A stretch of 60,504 nt of DNA from the NCBI RefSeq assembly GCF_947648125.1, contig NZ_CANSMR010000037.1, forward strand, positions 1 to 60,504. The letters run 5' to 3'. Origin of the DNA: an uncultured Bradyrhizobium sp. GTDB taxonomy: Bacteria; Pseudomonadota; Alphaproteobacteria; Rhizobiales; Xanthobacteraceae. Position 1 is the first letter of the stretch; each line of letters starts with the position of its first letter. This document shows positions 19,105 through 28,205 of this stretch, one piece after another. The notes under the pieces are model-generated. The model was not told the DNA's origin. It searched no databases and was given only the letters and a program-made list of their open reading frames with translations. Made by a program: the position numbers and the translations under genes.

Positions 19105-19299
19105 ATGATGACGAAACCACTGAACAAGACCATCCAGCCCGTTCCCGACGCTAACCAAAGCCACAAGGGCCCCGGCAGCGCCCCCGGCGTTCCCCTCGAC
19201 ACCACCAAGGGCCACCGCGACGACGAGAAGCACAACATCCGCGAGCAGGGCGCGCACGCCAATCTGATCCAGAACACCAGCAACAAGCGGTCGGGGTAG
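19105..19299 (+). CDS. Small hydrophilic protein, probably disordered
   Basis: A 64-residue protein; ATG 19105 or 19108, with CGGAG just upstream. It is strongly polar, without Cys or Trp. The C-terminal half has KHNIREQGAHANLIQNTSN, a pattern seen in many small alphaproteobacterial proteins of unknown role (REQG..AN..QNT). The N-terminus is Pro/Gln/Ser-rich. A stress-related, intrinsically disordered protein is a plausible guess only. A family-A repeat begins 27 bases downstream. Confidence 0.65.
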   Translation: MMTKPLNKTIQPVPDANQSHKGPGSAPGVPLDTTKGHRDDEKHNIREQGAHANLIQNTSNKRSG

Positions 19300-19326
19300 G
19301 GGTGCGAGGGCACCACATCCTCAGAT

Positions 19327-19495
19327 GTCGTCCCTGCGAAAGCAGGGACCCATAACCACAGGGTTGCGTTGTTGAAGCAAGCCGGGGCCACAGCGCGGGA
19401 CAACAATTCCTGCCTGTGGTTATGGGTCCCGGGTCGCGCGGAGCCTGTCATCGGGCGGCGCTTCGCGCCGACCCGTTGGCTTGCCCGGGACGACG
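19327..19495 (+). repeat. Dispersed palindromic repeat, family A, expanded copy
   Basis: The left arm GTCGTCCCTGCGAAAGCAGG is followed by GACCCATAACCACAG. The right arm has CTGTGGTTATGGGTCCCGGG, with an inserted hairpin (GGCGGCGCTTCGCGCCGACC), and ends CCCGGGACGAC. The 200 bases after it (19496-19698) hold no gene that I can support, only short GC-rich dyads such as GTAGAGCGCAGCGAAACCC, another common rhizobial intergenic sequence. Confidence 0.8.
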
Positions 19496-19698
19496 TGGGT
19501 GGAAATCCGATTCACATGTCAAACAGACCCGTAGGATCGGTAGAGCGCAGCGAAACCCATCAAGCTGCAGTCGCATGGCCAGATGAGGGGGAGCCGCGCC
19601 GCGATGCCGTTTCCCCCGTGACCTGCATCACGCCGCAGGCGAGTGCATCCGGCTAGCGTGGCGGCGTCGGATCACCCGATTGAGAAGGGATCGCCGCC

Positions 19699-20085
19699 AT
19701 GAATGCCATCGCTGCACCGAAATCTTCAGCGCAGAACCGGCTCGAAGGCTTTGCGCTCACCGCCATCCTCCAGGGACTGCCGACCTTCGCCGCCGCCGTG
19801 CTGGTGCTGAAGATGTTCGGCGCCTCGGAAATCGTCGGCGAACGCTACGGCGCAGCGATCTACGTCGTGCTCGCCTCGCTGGTCTACGCCGCGATCACGC
19901 CGCTGCTTGCCGCCAAATTCCCGCAACGCTTCGTGCACATCTACGCGCCGATGTTTTTCGACGCGAGTCTCACGTTCTCCGAGAAGATCGCGCAATGGCG
20001 AAGCCAGCCCGGCGTCTCGCTGCAACTGATGACCATGACGATCATGATGTCGCTGCTGGCGGTCGCGGTCGTCAGCGTGGGCTGA
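19699..20085 (+). CDS. Hypothetical membrane protein
   Basis: A 128-residue protein with ATG 19699 and GAGAAGGGA upstream. Three hydrophobic segments can be seen: about 20-42 (FALTAILQGLPTFAAAVLVL), 50-72 (YGAAIYVVLASLVYAAITP) and 108-128 (LMTMTIMMSLLAVAVVSVG). The connecting part is basic and aromatic (KFPQRFVHIYAPMFFDASL). No family is recognised. It is 37 bases upstream of a GNAT gene, so they may be co-transcribed. Confidence 0.65.
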   Translation: MNAIAAPKSSAQNRLEGFALTAILQGLPTFAAAVLVLKMFGASEIVGERYGAAIYVVLASLVYAAITPLLAAKFPQRFVHIYAPMFFDASLTFSEKIAQWRSQPGVSLQLMTMTIMMSLLAVAVVSVG

Positions 20086-20122
20086 GCTTGCGCTTCGCCG
20101 CCGATCGGCCTTATCTGCGCGC

Positions 20123-20623
20123 ATGCAGATCAGAGACGAACGCGATGAAGACGCCGCCGGGATCAGCCGCATAACGGCGGCCGCATTCGCGACAGCGCCG
20201 CACAGCAACGGCACCGAAGCCCGCGTCGTCGAGGCGCTGCGCCAGGCCGGCGCGCTGACCGTCTCGCTGCTGGCGACATCGGCCGACGGATGCATCGTCG
20301 GCCACGTCGCCTTCTCACCGGTGCAGATCGCCGGCGTCGCAGGACGCTGGTACGGCCTCGGCCCGATCTCCGTCGCACCCGACCTGCAACGCCAGGGCAT
20401 CGGCGGCGCGCTGATCCGCGAGGGACTTGCCCGCCTCGCGGAACTGAATGCCGACGGCTGCGTCCTGCTCGGCGATCCCGCCTACTACAGCCGCTTCGGC
20501 TTCGTCAGCGATCCCGCGCTGACCTATGGCGGCGAGCCGAGCCGATATTTTCAGCGGCTGCTGCTGAGGGGGAAAGTGCCGAAGGGGGATGTGCGATATC
20601 ATCCGGCATTCGACGTCGCGTGA
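20123..20623 (+). CDS. GNAT N-acetyltransferase, YhbS-like
   Basis: A 166-residue acetyl-CoA-dependent transferase. The order is typical of the YhbS group: IRDERDEDAAGISRITAAAF at the start, NGTEARVVEALRQAGALTVS, GHVAFSPVQI, then the beta4 signature WYGLGPISVAPDLQRQGIGG with the acetyl-CoA loop QRQGIG (about residues 94-99). It continues VLLGDPAYYSRFGF, characteristic of this group. The acceptor is unknown. GNAT identity is firm. Confidence 0.9.
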   Translation: MQIRDERDEDAAGISRITAAAFATAPHSNGTEARVVEALRQAGALTVSLLATSADGCIVGHVAFSPVQIAGVAGRWYGLGPISVAPDLQRQGIGGALIREGLARLAELNADGCVLLGDPAYYSRFGFVSDPALTYGGEPSRYFQRLLLRGKVPKGDVRYHPAFDVA

Positions 20624-20731
20624 TCTGGCGCCGTTGCGGCGGCCTCCGTTTCCATGACAACCCCCGTCGTGATAACAACCTGTATCGGCAGTAGCCTGCG
20701 GCTTCAGCGAAAGCCATCGTCCGGGGCGAGG

Positions 20732-20926
20732 ATGTCATTCGCGGATCTACACCTTCTGAAGTTGTTCTGGGGCAAGATCTTCGCAGCGATCTTTATTGGT
20801 CTTGTCCTGTTGTTTGCGAAGAACGCAATTTTCGCGCGCGGCATCAAGTACAACTGGTTTGCCGTCGTGGCGTCGTTTCTGGCGATCGGCCTCGCGCTCT
20901 ATGTGGTGTTCTTCGTCCAGCCATAG
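20732..20926 (+). CDS. Small two-span membrane protein
   Basis: A 64-residue protein with ATG 20732 and GGGGCGAGG right before it. Two hydrophobic helices are seen, residues 14-30 (GKIFAAIFIGLVLLFAK) and 41-62 (NWFAVVASFLAIGLALYVVF). The loop between carries basic residues (ARGIKY). No known family. It faces the frameshifted gene at 20953-21370 tail to tail, 26 bases away. Confidence 0.65.
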   Translation: MSFADLHLLKLFWGKIFAAIFIGLVLLFAKNAIFARGIKYNWFAVVASFLAIGLALYVVFFVQP

Positions 20927-20952
20927 CGCTCGCCGGCCATGCGAGAGGCTGA

Positions 20953-21370
20953 TCAACCAAGCTGCATCTCCTCAACTCGCCGCGGCGCCGCGCCAAAATC
21001 GCTGAACCTCACCCAGCGCGGCCTCACGCGGACGTGGCCGATGTTCGGCCATGCCTCGCGCTCCGGGCCGTCGGGCCACGCCGCGAAGTACACCTGCTTG
21101 CACGCAGCCAGCTCCGCGCCGGTCGGGAAGTCGGCGATGCCCTCGAGCTGCGCGGTCTGCTCGGCGTCCCAGCCGATCATCAGTGCCGCGCGGGGATCGG
21201 TGCGGAGGTTCTGGTACTTCCGCGAGGGAGGTCAGCGTATCGAAGATGATTTCGAGCGCATCGCTTACCGCGATGCCGACGACGGCTGCCTGCGGCGTGC
21301 CATCGCGCACCGTGCTGACGACCGCGAGCCGATGCATCCGCAGGAAGGCGAGAAGCTCGGCGCGCGTCAT
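20953..21370 (-). pseudogene. Pyridoxamine 5'-phosphate oxidase-like protein, frameshifted
   Basis: The N-terminal frame from ATG 21370 reads MTRAELLAFLRMHRLAVVST then DALEIIFDTLTS, the typical split-barrel start. The family pattern then needs SRKYQNLRTDPRAALMIGWD, which is present but in another frame, from about 21225 down to the TGA at 20953. The shift falls at the CCTCCC tract near 21224-21231; one extra base explains it. The C-terminal half (VYFAAWPDGPEREAWPNIGH...) is well kept, so this is either a recent pseudogene or a sequencing error. FMN-binding and general stress roles are known for the family. It starts three bases after the uvrB stop, within the uvrB transcript. Confidence 0.8.
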
Positions 21371-21373
21371 GAG

Positions 21374-24286
21374 TTACCTTTTCTTCCACCCACCCCGTTT
21401 TCCCGGCGCACCTCCGCTCGACCGCGGTGAGGGCCCGAACTCCGGCCCGGATTGCCGCGAGTCGGTCGGCTGGATGATGCGGCTCGTGGTGCCGAACGGC
21501 TTTGCCGGCAGCGCGCCGCCGGGGCGGAAGGGCAGCGATTCCGGGCCGTGCATCTCGTCGAGGTCGGGCTTGTGCACCCGTGAGCCGGACTTGCCGCCGC
21601 GGCTTGCCTTGAGCGAGGTCTGCGCCAACTTGTTCTTCAGCGCGGCGACCGGCAGGTTGGCGGCATCGCCGTATTTCCTGGTGCCGGCATAGGCGCCGGC
21701 CTGCTTCTGCACATTGCGCTGCTTCGTGGTCGGATCGTCGACCACGGCCATCTCGGTGGCGCGCAGCCGCTTGACCTCGTCGCGCAGCCGCGCGGCTTCC
21801 TCGAAGTTCAGGTCGGCGGCGGCCTCGCGCATCCGTGTTTCGAGGTCGCTCAGCACGGCCTCGAAATTGTGTCCGATGCTGATGACGTCGTCGGCCATGC
21901 CGCCGTCGCCGATCTCGACCAGCACGTGGTCGCGCTCATAGACCGAGTTGAGGATGTCGCCGATCGACTTCTTGACGCTCTCCGGCGTGATGCCGTTGGC
22001 CTCGTTGTACTCGACCTGCTTCTCGCGGCGGCGGTTCGTCTCGGCGATGGCGCGCTCCATCGAGCCGGTCATCTGATCGGCATAGAGGATCACCTTGCCG
22101 TCGACATTGCGCGCGGCGCGGCCGATGGTCTGAATCAAGGACGTTTCGCTGCGCAGAAAACCTTCCTTGTCGGCATCGAGGATCGCGACCAGCGCGCATT
22201 CGGGAATGTCGAGGCCCTCGCGCAGCAGGTTGATGCCGACCAGCGCGTCGAACGCGCCAAGCCTGAGATCCCGGATGATCTCGATGCGCTCGATAGTGTC
22301 GATATCAGAGTGCATGTAGCGGACGCGGATGCCCTGCTCATGCAGATATTCGGTCAGGTCCTCCGCCATGCGCTTGGTCAGTACGGTGATCAGCGAGCGG
22401 TAGCCGGCCTGCGCGGTGGCGCGGACTTCGCCGACGAGGTCGTCGACCTGGGTACGGGCGGGGCGAATATTGACGGGAGGATCGATCAGGCCGGTCGGGC
22501 GGATCACCTGTTCGACGAACACGCCGCCGGACTCGTTGATCTCCCAGCCGCTCGGCGTCGCCGACACCGCGACCGTTTGCGGCCGCATCATGTCCCATTC
22601 CTCGAAGCGCAGCGGGCGGTTGTCCATGCAGGAGGGCAGGCGGAAGCCGTATTCGGCGAGGGTTGCCTTGCGGCGGAAGTCGCCGCGGAACATGGCGCCG
22701 ATCTGCGGTACGGTGACGTGGCTTTCGTCGGCGAAGATCAGCGCGTTGTCGGGCACATATTCGAACAGCGTCGGCGGCGGCTCGCCGGGGCGGCGGCCGG
22801 TCAGGTAGCGCGAATAGTTCTCGATGCCGGCGCAGCTCCCGGTCGCCTCCATCATCTCGAGGTCGAAGGTGGTGCGCTGCTCCAGCCGCTGCGCTTCCAG
22901 GAGGCGGCCCTGGTCGTTGAGCTGGTCGAGCCGCACCTTCAATTCTGATTTGATCGACTTGATCGCCTGCACCAAGGTCGGCCGCGGCGTCACATAGTGC
23001 GAATTGGCGTACATCTTGATGAATTCGAGCTCGTCCTGCTTGTGACCGGTGAGCGGATCGAACTCCTCGATGGTCTCGATGGTGTCGCCGAACAGGTTCA
23101 CGCGCCAGGCGCGGTCTTCATAGTGCGCCGGGAAGATGTCGATGACATCGCCACGGACCCGGAAAGTGCCGCGGGTGAAGTCGGCCTGGGTGCGCTTGTA
23201 TTGCAGCGCGACCAGGTCGGCGATGAGCTGCCGCTGGTCGATGCGCTCGCCCTTTTTCAGCGCGAAGGTCATCGCGGTGTAGGTCTCGACCGAGCCGATA
23301 CCGTAGATGCAGGACACCGAGGCGACGATGATGACGTCGTCGCGCTCCAGCAGCGCGCGCGTCGCCGAATGGCGCATGCGGTCGATCTGCTCGTTGATCG
23401 AGGAATCCTTCTCGATATAGGTGTCGGTCCGCGGCACGTAGGCCTCGGGCTGGTAGTAGTCGTAATAGCTGACGAAATACTCGACCGCGTTGTCGGGGAA
23501 GAAGCTCTTGAACTCGCCATAGAGCTGCGCGGCCAGCGTCTTGTTCGGCGCCAGGATCAGCGCCGGGCGCTGCGTCGCCTCGATCACCTTGGCCATGGTG
23601 TAGGTCTTGCCCGAGCCGGTGACGCCGAGCAGCACCTGGGTGCGGTCGTTGCGCCCGATGCCCTCGACCAGTTCGGCGATCGCGGTCGGCTGGTCGCCCC
23701 TGGGCTCGTAGGACGACTTGATCTCGAACCGCACGCCGCCTTCGGACTTCTCAGGGCGCGGCGGCCGGTGCGGGGTCCACACCCGCATCGAGCCGTCATC
23801 CCTGCGGAATTCCGGACGGCCGTCGCGGATCAGGTTTTCCAGCGCGTCGGCGGTCGCCTTGACCCCGAGCGCTTCCATCTTGCTGCGCGGCGGACGGGCG
23901 AGCGCTTCGTCATCGTCCTCGGCGGTCGGCAGGCCGAGCTGCCGCGCCAGTTCCGGATCGAGCGTCGGGATGGTGGCCGAGGTGCCGTAATTGGCCTGCG
24001 GGGCTTCCTCGAGCCCGGAAGCATCGCGCCTGGCGACGTCCTCGCTGGTCTCGCGCGTCGACGCCCGCGCGCGATGCGCGGCGGCCTCGCCGCCAGCGCG
24101 GCGGTCCCAGGAATTGTCCGGCGGCGGCTGCAAGCCGGTGCCCGAACCCATGCCGGCATCGCCGCGATTGATCGCGGGATTGAGCAGCTCAGCCAGCGCC
24201 GGTCCAATCGGTTGGACCTCGGGCCGGTGTGCCTTGGATTTGGGGGATTTGCCGGGCTTTTTCGGAGTGTTCGGTGTCTTCGCCAT
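21374..24286 (-). CDS. uvrB: UvrABC excinuclease subunit B
   Basis: A 970-residue DNA-repair helicase-like subunit that checks damage and loads UvrC, long compared with about 670 in most bacteria. Walker A GVTGSGKT is near residues 219-226, followed by the beta-hairpin [12 protein letters not shown], and the DESH box ([12 protein letters not shown]). Motif [11 protein letters not shown] and the C-terminal UVR motif (about 812-840, [14 protein letters not shown]) are present. About 180 extra residues precede the core and about 130 follow the UVR motif; both are Pro/Lys/Ser-rich and likely disordered. No GAAC-N7-GAAC LexA box is visible in the short upstream region. Confidence 0.97.
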   Translation of the reverse strand: MAKTPNTPKKPGKSPKSKAHRPEVQPIGPALAELLNPAINRGDAGMGSGTGLQPPPDNSWDRRAGGEAAAHRARASTRETSEDVARRDASGLEEAPQANYGTSATIPTLDPELARQLGLPTAEDDDEALARPPRSKMEALGVKATADALENLIRDGRPEFRRDDGSMRVWTPHRPPRPEKSEGGVRFEIKSSYEPRGDQPTAIAELVEGIGRNDRTQVLLGVTGSGKTYTMAKVIEATQRPALILAPNKTLAAQLYGEFKSFFPDNAVEYFVSYYDYYQPEAYVPRTDTYIEKDSSINEQIDRMRHSATRALLERDDVIIVASVSCIYGIGSVETYTAMTFALKKGERIDQRQLIADLVALQYKRTQADFTRGTFRVRGDVIDIFPAHYEDRAWRVNLFGDTIETIEEFDPLTGHKQDELEFIKMYANSHYVTPRPTLVQAIKSIKSELKVRLDQLNDQGRLLEAQRLEQRTTFDLEMMEATGSCAGIENYSRYLTGRRPGEPPPTLFEYVPDNALIFADESHVTVPQIGAMFRGDFRRKATLAEYGFRLPSCMDNRPLRFEEWDMMRPQTVAVSATPSGWEINESGGVFVEQVIRPTGLIDPPVNIRPARTQVDDLVGEVRATAQAGYRSLITVLTKRMAEDLTEYLHEQGIRVRYMHSDIDTIERIEIIRDLRLGAFDALVGINLLREGLDIPECALVAILDADKEGFLRSETSLIQTIGRAARNVDGKVILYADQMTGSMERAIAETNRRREKQVEYNEANGITPESVKKSIGDILNSVYERDHVLVEIGDGGMADDVISIGHNFEAVLSDLETRMREAAADLNFEEAARLRDEVKRLRATEMAVVDDPTTKQRNVQKQAGAYAGTRKYGDAANLPVAALKNKLAQTSLKASRGGKSGSRVHKPDLDEMHGPESLPFRPGGALPAKPFGTTSRIIQPTDSRQSGPEFGPSPRSSGGAPGKRGGWKKR

Positions 24287-24398
24287 GGCCGGAATATGGG
24301 ACGAGTCCGGCAGCGAGAAAAGGGTAATCGACGGCTGGATTGGCGCACAGGCGAGGCTGCTGACAGCAGGGTGTCAGCAGGCGGCGCCTTCGCGGACG

Positions 24399-24605
24399 TC
24401 AGGCGCGCGGCAGGTCGACGATGTCGAGATGGATCCCGCCGCAGCCGTCGCAGCGCATGGTCCAGTATTCGGCGGCGCGGCCGGGAATCACGCGCAGCAG
24501 AGAGAGTTGGGCGGCGCATTCCGGGCAGCTGGTGCTGACCTGCGCCGGCCGGACCGGATCCGGCTCGCATTGCGGGACGATGGCGACCACGACGTTGCCG
24601 GTCAC
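24399..24605 (-). CDS. Small zinc-ribbon-like protein
   Basis: A 68-residue protein starting at GTG 24605, inside GTGA with the stop of the upstream gene (four-base overlap), which favours coupled translation. It has two CxxC pairs, CPECAAQ and CDGCGGIH, 24 residues apart, as in rubredoxin-like zinc ribbons. The rest is TGNVVVAIVPQCEPDPVR and EYWTMRCDGCG. A role in binding zinc and perhaps nucleic acid or protein is inferred; nothing specific is recognised. Confidence 0.7.
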   Translation of the reverse strand: MTGNVVVAIVPQCEPDPVRPAQVSTSCPECAAQLSLLRVIPGRAAEYWTMRCDGCGGIHLDIVDLPRA

Positions 24606-24826
24606 GCCAACGGCATTGTCATGCCATACCGTTGTGGGAACCGGTCGATAGTCCGCTTCGCGTCGTCGATCGCCGCATCCGGATCGGACCACGCAAAGCC
24701 GATGTCGAGCATCGGAAACGGCATGCCATCGATGACGACCGGCCTTTGATCGACCCGTTGAATCCTGGCGTGCCATTGCCCCTTCCCCACCTCGAACGAT
24801 TTGATCTCAAAACCGCTGTAAATCAT
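24602..24826 (-). CDS. Small conserved hypothetical protein
   Basis: A 74-residue soluble protein: MIYSGFEIKSFEVGKGQWHA, then PMLDIGFAWSDPDAAIDDAK and a Pro-rich end. A beta-beta-beta-alpha order with RIQRVDQRPVVIDG in the middle resembles small dsRBD-like or phage-regulator folds, but the match is weak. The last base of its stop overlaps the GTG of the zinc-ribbon gene. Function unknown. Confidence 0.65.
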   Translation of the reverse strand: MIYSGFEIKSFEVGKGQWHARIQRVDQRPVVIDGMPFPMLDIGFAWSDPDAAIDDAKRTIDRFPQRYGMTMPLA

Positions 24827-24937
24827 CGCGACCTCGGGATGCCCCTTCTCATAGGAAGCACGGGCGCTCGGTGCCCTATGTGAACCAGATCACAAATCGC
24901 GCGGTTTATTTCCGACGGGGAAGGGAATCTTGAGGTC

Positions 24938-24990
24938 AAGGCTCTTGTTTCGACGCGGCTTCTTCAGGCGAACCGCTCGAAAACGCTCTA
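24938..24990 (-). repeat. Degenerate dispersed repeat, family E
   Basis: TTTCGACGCGGCTTCTTCAG, GCGAACCGCTCGAAAACGCT is a shortened copy of the family-E unit at 13777-13830 and ends at the stop of the FAD monooxygenase gene. Confidence 0.6.
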
Positions 24991-26208
24991 GCCGCGGGCC
25001 GCGATGTGATCGGCGAGCACGGCCGCGTCGTCGCCGACGCCTGACAGGAACGAGGATTTCATCTTCGACAGCCATTGCAGGCCGAGAAAATACAGGCCCG
25101 GGACGTCGGAGACGCCATGACGGTGTCGCGGTGCTCCATCGGCGTCCAGCACCGGTATGTCGATCCAGTTCAGATCGAGTCCATAGCCTGTGGCCCAGAT
25201 CACGCTGCTGATCCGCTCGGTGCGCAGGTCGATGGTGCGCAGCGGCGCAGTGAGGCACGGCGGATCGGGCAGGCGGACGCGCGCCAAGGGATCGTCGGGA
25301 TGCTCGAGGCCGCGTGCCGCGATGAAGTCGTCGACGATCCCGAGGAATGTCGCGTAGTAGGCGTCGCCATTGGCGATGCTGGTGGCGAGATCGGGCGCAA
25401 TATCGAGCACGCCGTCGCGCGCCGCCGTCACGCGGCCGAGCAGCGTCACGCCATCGGCGGCGAAGCGGCGGAAATCGATGGTGTGGCCGCCATGAGCGCC
25501 CGAAATCACCGGCAGCAGGCGGGACGGGCCGCGCTGCTCGACCGGCGTCTCGTCGACGCCCATCTCGGCCAGCCACCAGAACAGGTCGCGGCCGCGATAG
25601 CGGCGCGGCAGGCGATTGTGACGGCCGACGGAGAGGAAGACATGACGTCCGGCGCGCATCAGCTCGTCGGTGATCTGCGCGCCCGAGGCGCCGGCGCCGA
25701 TCACCAGCACCCCGCCGTCAGGCAATTGCGCGGCATTCTTGTAGCCGCTGGCATGGACCTGGAACAGGCCGGGATGATCGCCCAGCACGTCGGGCCGCAG
25801 CGGACGCTGATACGGGCCGGTGGCGATGACGACGTTGCGGGCGGCGATGCGGCCGCCGGCAATCTCGGCAAGGAAGCCGCCGGCGTCGCGGCGCAGTTTT
25901 GTCACTTCGACACCGCAGCGGATCGGCGGCGCGACAAAAGCGGCGTAGTCTTCGATGAAGGCGGTGATGGATGCGGTGTCCGAGAAGCCGTCGGGATCGC
26001 TGTGCGGAAACGCAAACTCCGGCAGCCGCACCGACCAGTTCGGAAACTGGAACATCAATCCGTCCCAGCGTTCGCTGCGCCAGCGCTCGGCGATCCGCTG
26101 CCGTTCCAGCACCAGATGGGCGATGCCGCGCTGCTTCAGCCGGTGGCTCATGGTGAGCCCGGCCTGGCCGCCGCCGATCACCAGCGTATCGATGGTCTCC
26201 TCACGCAT
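24988..26208 (-). CDS. FAD-dependent monooxygenase (CzcO/YUCCA-like)
   Basis: A 406-residue flavoprotein. ATG 26208 overlaps the stop of the LysR gene by eight bases (ATGCGTGA). FAD motif GGGQAG (residues 13-18), the FMO-type centre LFQVHASGYKNA (about 165-176; F-x3-H-x3-Y), NADPH motif GAGASG (about 190-195) and a C-terminal ATGYGLDLNW match class B flavin monooxygenases. These oxidise soft nucleophiles or ketones; YUCCA-like members make indole-3-acetate. The substrate here is unknown. Co-expression with its LysR gene is implied by the overlap. Confidence 0.9.
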   Translation of the reverse strand: MREETIDTLVIGGGQAGLTMSHRLKQRGIAHLVLERQRIAERWRSERWDGLMFQFPNWSVRLPEFAFPHSDPDGFSDTASITAFIEDYAAFVAPPIRCGVEVTKLRRDAGGFLAEIAGGRIAARNVVIATGPYQRPLRPDVLGDHPGLFQVHASGYKNAAQLPDGGVLVIGAGASGAQITDELMRAGRHVFLSVGRHNRLPRRYRGRDLFWWLAEMGVDETPVEQRGPSRLLPVISGAHGGHTIDFRRFAADGVTLLGRVTAARDGVLDIAPDLATSIANGDAYYATFLGIVDDFIAARGLEHPDDPLARVRLPDPPCLTAPLRTIDLRTERISSVIWATGYGLDLNWIDIPVLDADGAPRHRHGVSDVPGLYFLGLQWLSKMKSSFLSGVGDDAAVLADHIAARG

Positions 26209-27103
26209 TGCGCGCTCCCTTGCGGCGCGCGGCCGGCTCCGCGGCAGCGCGGATGATCCAACGCCGGAACGCGGCGAAATCGCGCTGCTCGGCGTGGAAG
26301 CCGCGATAGACGAGATACCAGCGCATGCCCTTCGGCACGCTGAGCGCAAACGGCGCCACCAGCCGTCCGGCGGCGAGATCGTCATCGATATAGGGCCGGA
26401 TGCCCATCGCGATCCCGAGCCCGTCGCTAGCTGCCTGCAGCGCCTGGCCATAGAACTGGAATTCCGGCCCGCGCGCCGTCAGGCGCGGCACGCCGGCAGC
26501 CTTCAGCCAGGACGGCCAGTCGTCGGGCGAATGCGCGACGCGGATCAGGCTCGGTCCCTTCAGGTCAGCGGGACGCTTCAAGGCGTTGGCGAGCCGCGCG
26601 GTGCACACCGGCATCAGGTCGGCGGCGAACAGCGGCTCGGCGACGAGGCCCGGCCACTGGCCGTCGCCGAGCTGGATGCCGCAGCTCCAGTCGTCGGCGA
26701 ACGGCACCGCCATGCCGCCGGTCGTGATCCGCACCTCGATGTCGGGCTCCGCTTTGCGGAACTCGGCGAGGTGCGGGATCATCCATTTCAGCGCAAACGT
26801 CGGCCCGACGCCGACGGTCAGCACGCGCGCGCTCGCGGAGGCCGTGACCTGCGCGGTGAGGCTCGCCAGCGCGTCGAAGATCGGGGTCAGCCCGCCTTGA
26901 TAGGCGCGGCCGGCCTGTGTGGTGACGAGGCGGTTCGCCTTGCGCTCGAACAGCGCGACGCCGAGCCGCTCTTCCAGGAGATGCACCATCCGGCTGATCG
27001 CGGCGGCCGAGACGTTGAGCTCGCTGCCCGCGGCCGCGAAGCTGCCGGTCCGCGCCGCGGCCTCGAATGCCTTGATGCCGTTGAGAAAGAGCAGCCGCCG
27101 CAT
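26201..27103 (-). CDS. LysR family regulator, GcvA type
   Basis: A 300-residue regulator. The HTH is at residues 1-60 (LLFLNGIKAFEAAARTGSFA, LNVSAAAISRMVHLLEERLG), and the substrate-binding domain follows (from about 90, LTVGVGPTFALKWMIPHLAE), with the GcvA-like WMIPHL. The gene ends inside the start of the FAD monooxygenase gene, so the two form an operon, in contrast to the more usual divergent layout. It probably senses a small molecule related to the monooxygenase substrate. Confidence 0.92.
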   Translation of the reverse strand: MRRLLFLNGIKAFEAAARTGSFAAAGSELNVSAAAISRMVHLLEERLGVALFERKANRLVTTQAGRAYQGGLTPIFDALASLTAQVTASASARVLTVGVGPTFALKWMIPHLAEFRKAEPDIEVRITTGGMAVPFADDWSCGIQLGDGQWPGLVAEPLFAADLMPVCTARLANALKRPADLKGPSLIRVAHSPDDWPSWLKAAGVPRLTARGPEFQFYGQALQAASDGLGIAMGIRPYIDDDLAAGRLVAPFALSVPKGMRWYLVYRGFHAEQRDFAAFRRWIIRAAAEPAARRKGARNA

Positions 27104-27186
27104 GAACCCTCAGGAAAACTGATGCAAGGGCAAGATAACTCAGTTTGCCGGCAGAGGCCAAGCAGCGCAGAAATATCACCATCCGT

Positions 27187-27272
27187 CATGGCCGGGCTTG
27201 GCCCGGCCATCCACGTCTTTCCTGATGCAGAGCCAAGACGTGGATGCCCGGGCCAGGCCCGGGCATGACGAT
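27187..27272 (+). repeat. Dispersed palindromic repeat, family G (CGTCATGGCCGGGC...)
   Basis: The arms CGTCATGGCCGGGCTTGGCC and GGCCAGGCCCGGGCATGACG flank CATCCACGTCTTT and AAGACGTGGATG. This full copy stands in the divergent gap between the LysR gene and the small gene at 27291. Half a copy is at 55323-55366. Confidence 0.85.
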
Positions 27273-27290
27273 GCTCAGGGAGTGTACCCA

Positions 27291-27524
27291 ATGACTGAGA
27301 CCACGGACGCCCTGGTGCTCGATCTCGTGGAATGGGTCGCGCGCGAGCCGCGGCCCTATGCCGAGGTGCTCGAGGTCTGGCGCACCTCATGCCCGCGGCT
27401 GACGATCTGGGAAGACGCGGTCGACCGCGGCTATGTCGCGCGCCGTCCCTCGGTCGAGGGCATGCGAGTGATGGTGACGGAAACCGGCGAGACCTTTTTG
27501 CGCGCGCATGGGCGGATGCATTGA
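27291..27524 (+). CDS. Small hypothetical protein, winged-helix-like
   Basis: A 77-residue acidic protein with ATG 27291 and AGGGAG eight bases before it. The order helix (LVLDLVEWVARE), helix (YAEVLEVWRTSCPRLTIWED), AVDRGYVARR and strand pair (GMRVMVTETGETFLRAHG) resembles a short winged helix as in MarR-like proteins, and may bind DNA or protein. It lacks a known effector site. The ribosome-binding site lies just after a family-G repeat. Confidence 0.7.
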   Translation: MTETTDALVLDLVEWVAREPRPYAEVLEVWRTSCPRLTIWEDAVDRGYVARRPSVEGMRVMVTETGETFLRAHGRMH

Positions 27525-27551
27525 GGCAACGCCGAGCTCATCGCCGCGCAA

Positions 27552-28205
27552 CTAGCGTGCGGGTTCGGCGAGCCGCGGCCGGATGATTTCGACCATCCGG
27601 TCGGCGGATGTGCCCGGCGGAAAGAAGCCGAGATAATTGCCGTCGCGGTCCATCAAATAGATGTAGGCGGTGTGATCGACGGTGTAGTCGCCGTCCTTCA
27701 ACGGCACCCTGGCGTAGTAGACCTTGTAGGCATCGGCGACCTTGCGGATCGCATCAAAGCTGCCGGTCAGCCCGATCAGCCGCGGGTGAAACAGCGGCAC
27801 GTACTCCGCGAGATGCGCAGCGGTGTCGCGCTCGGGATCGACCGTGATGAAGATCGGTTGGACCTGATCGCCGTCAGGGCCGAGCTTGTCGAGCGCCAGC
27901 GCGATCGCCTGCAGATCAGTCGGACAGACGTCGGGGCAGTAGGTGAAGCCGAAATAGACCAGCATCAGCCTGCCGCGGAAGTCACCGTCGGTGCGCGCAT
28001 GGCCGGCCTGATCGGTCAGCGCGAACGGACCGCCGACCGGCTCCCGATTCCACATCAGGATGTCCATGATCTCGGCGGCGGAGCGCGTCGATTGCGCCGG
28101 CGCATCGCCCGCCAGCGCGGACGCCAGCGCCAGCCACAGGCCGGCGCTGGCGCAAGCCAGGCCTGCGCCAGCGCATGCAATGGCGCGCAGGATCGGCCGG
28201 GTCAT
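27552..28205 (-). CDS. SCO1/SenC family copper protein
   Basis: A 217-residue thioredoxin-fold protein with a membrane-anchored N-terminus (ACAGAGLACASAGLWLALA). The copper site CPDVCP (C-x3-C) is near residue 95, and the third ligand His is in VDHTAYIYLMDRDG (about 180). SCO proteins deliver copper to or reduce the CuA site of cytochrome oxidase, and some act as redox sensors. ATG 28205 overlaps the stop of the upstream MBL gene by four bases (ATGA), so the two are coupled. The order of an MBL-fold protein followed by SCO is unusual. Confidence 0.92.
   Translation of the reverse strand: MTRPILRAIACAGAGLACASAGLWLALASALAGDAPAQSTRSAAEIMDILMWNREPVGGPFALTDQAGHARTDGDFRGRLMLVYFGFTYCPDVCPTDLQAIALALDKLGPDGDQVQPIFITVDPERDTAAHLAEYVPLFHPRLIGLTGSFDAIRKVADAYKVYYARVPLKDGDYTVDHTAYIYLMDRDGNYLGFFPPGTSADRMVEIIRPRLAEPAR

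Noticed and set aside
18649-19257. Upstream extension of the exported protein gene at 17809-18648
   Set aside because: It would put 200 low-complexity residues before a normal signal peptide and overlap a real small gene on the other strand.
24287-24340. LexA (SOS) box upstream of uvrB
   Set aside because: No GAAC-N7-GAAC or GTTC-N7-GTTC pattern is found in the short region before the start.
22997-24538. Open frame of about 510 codons antisense to uvrB
   Set aside because: Chance frame in high-GC DNA; composition is not protein-like and uvrB is certain on the other strand.
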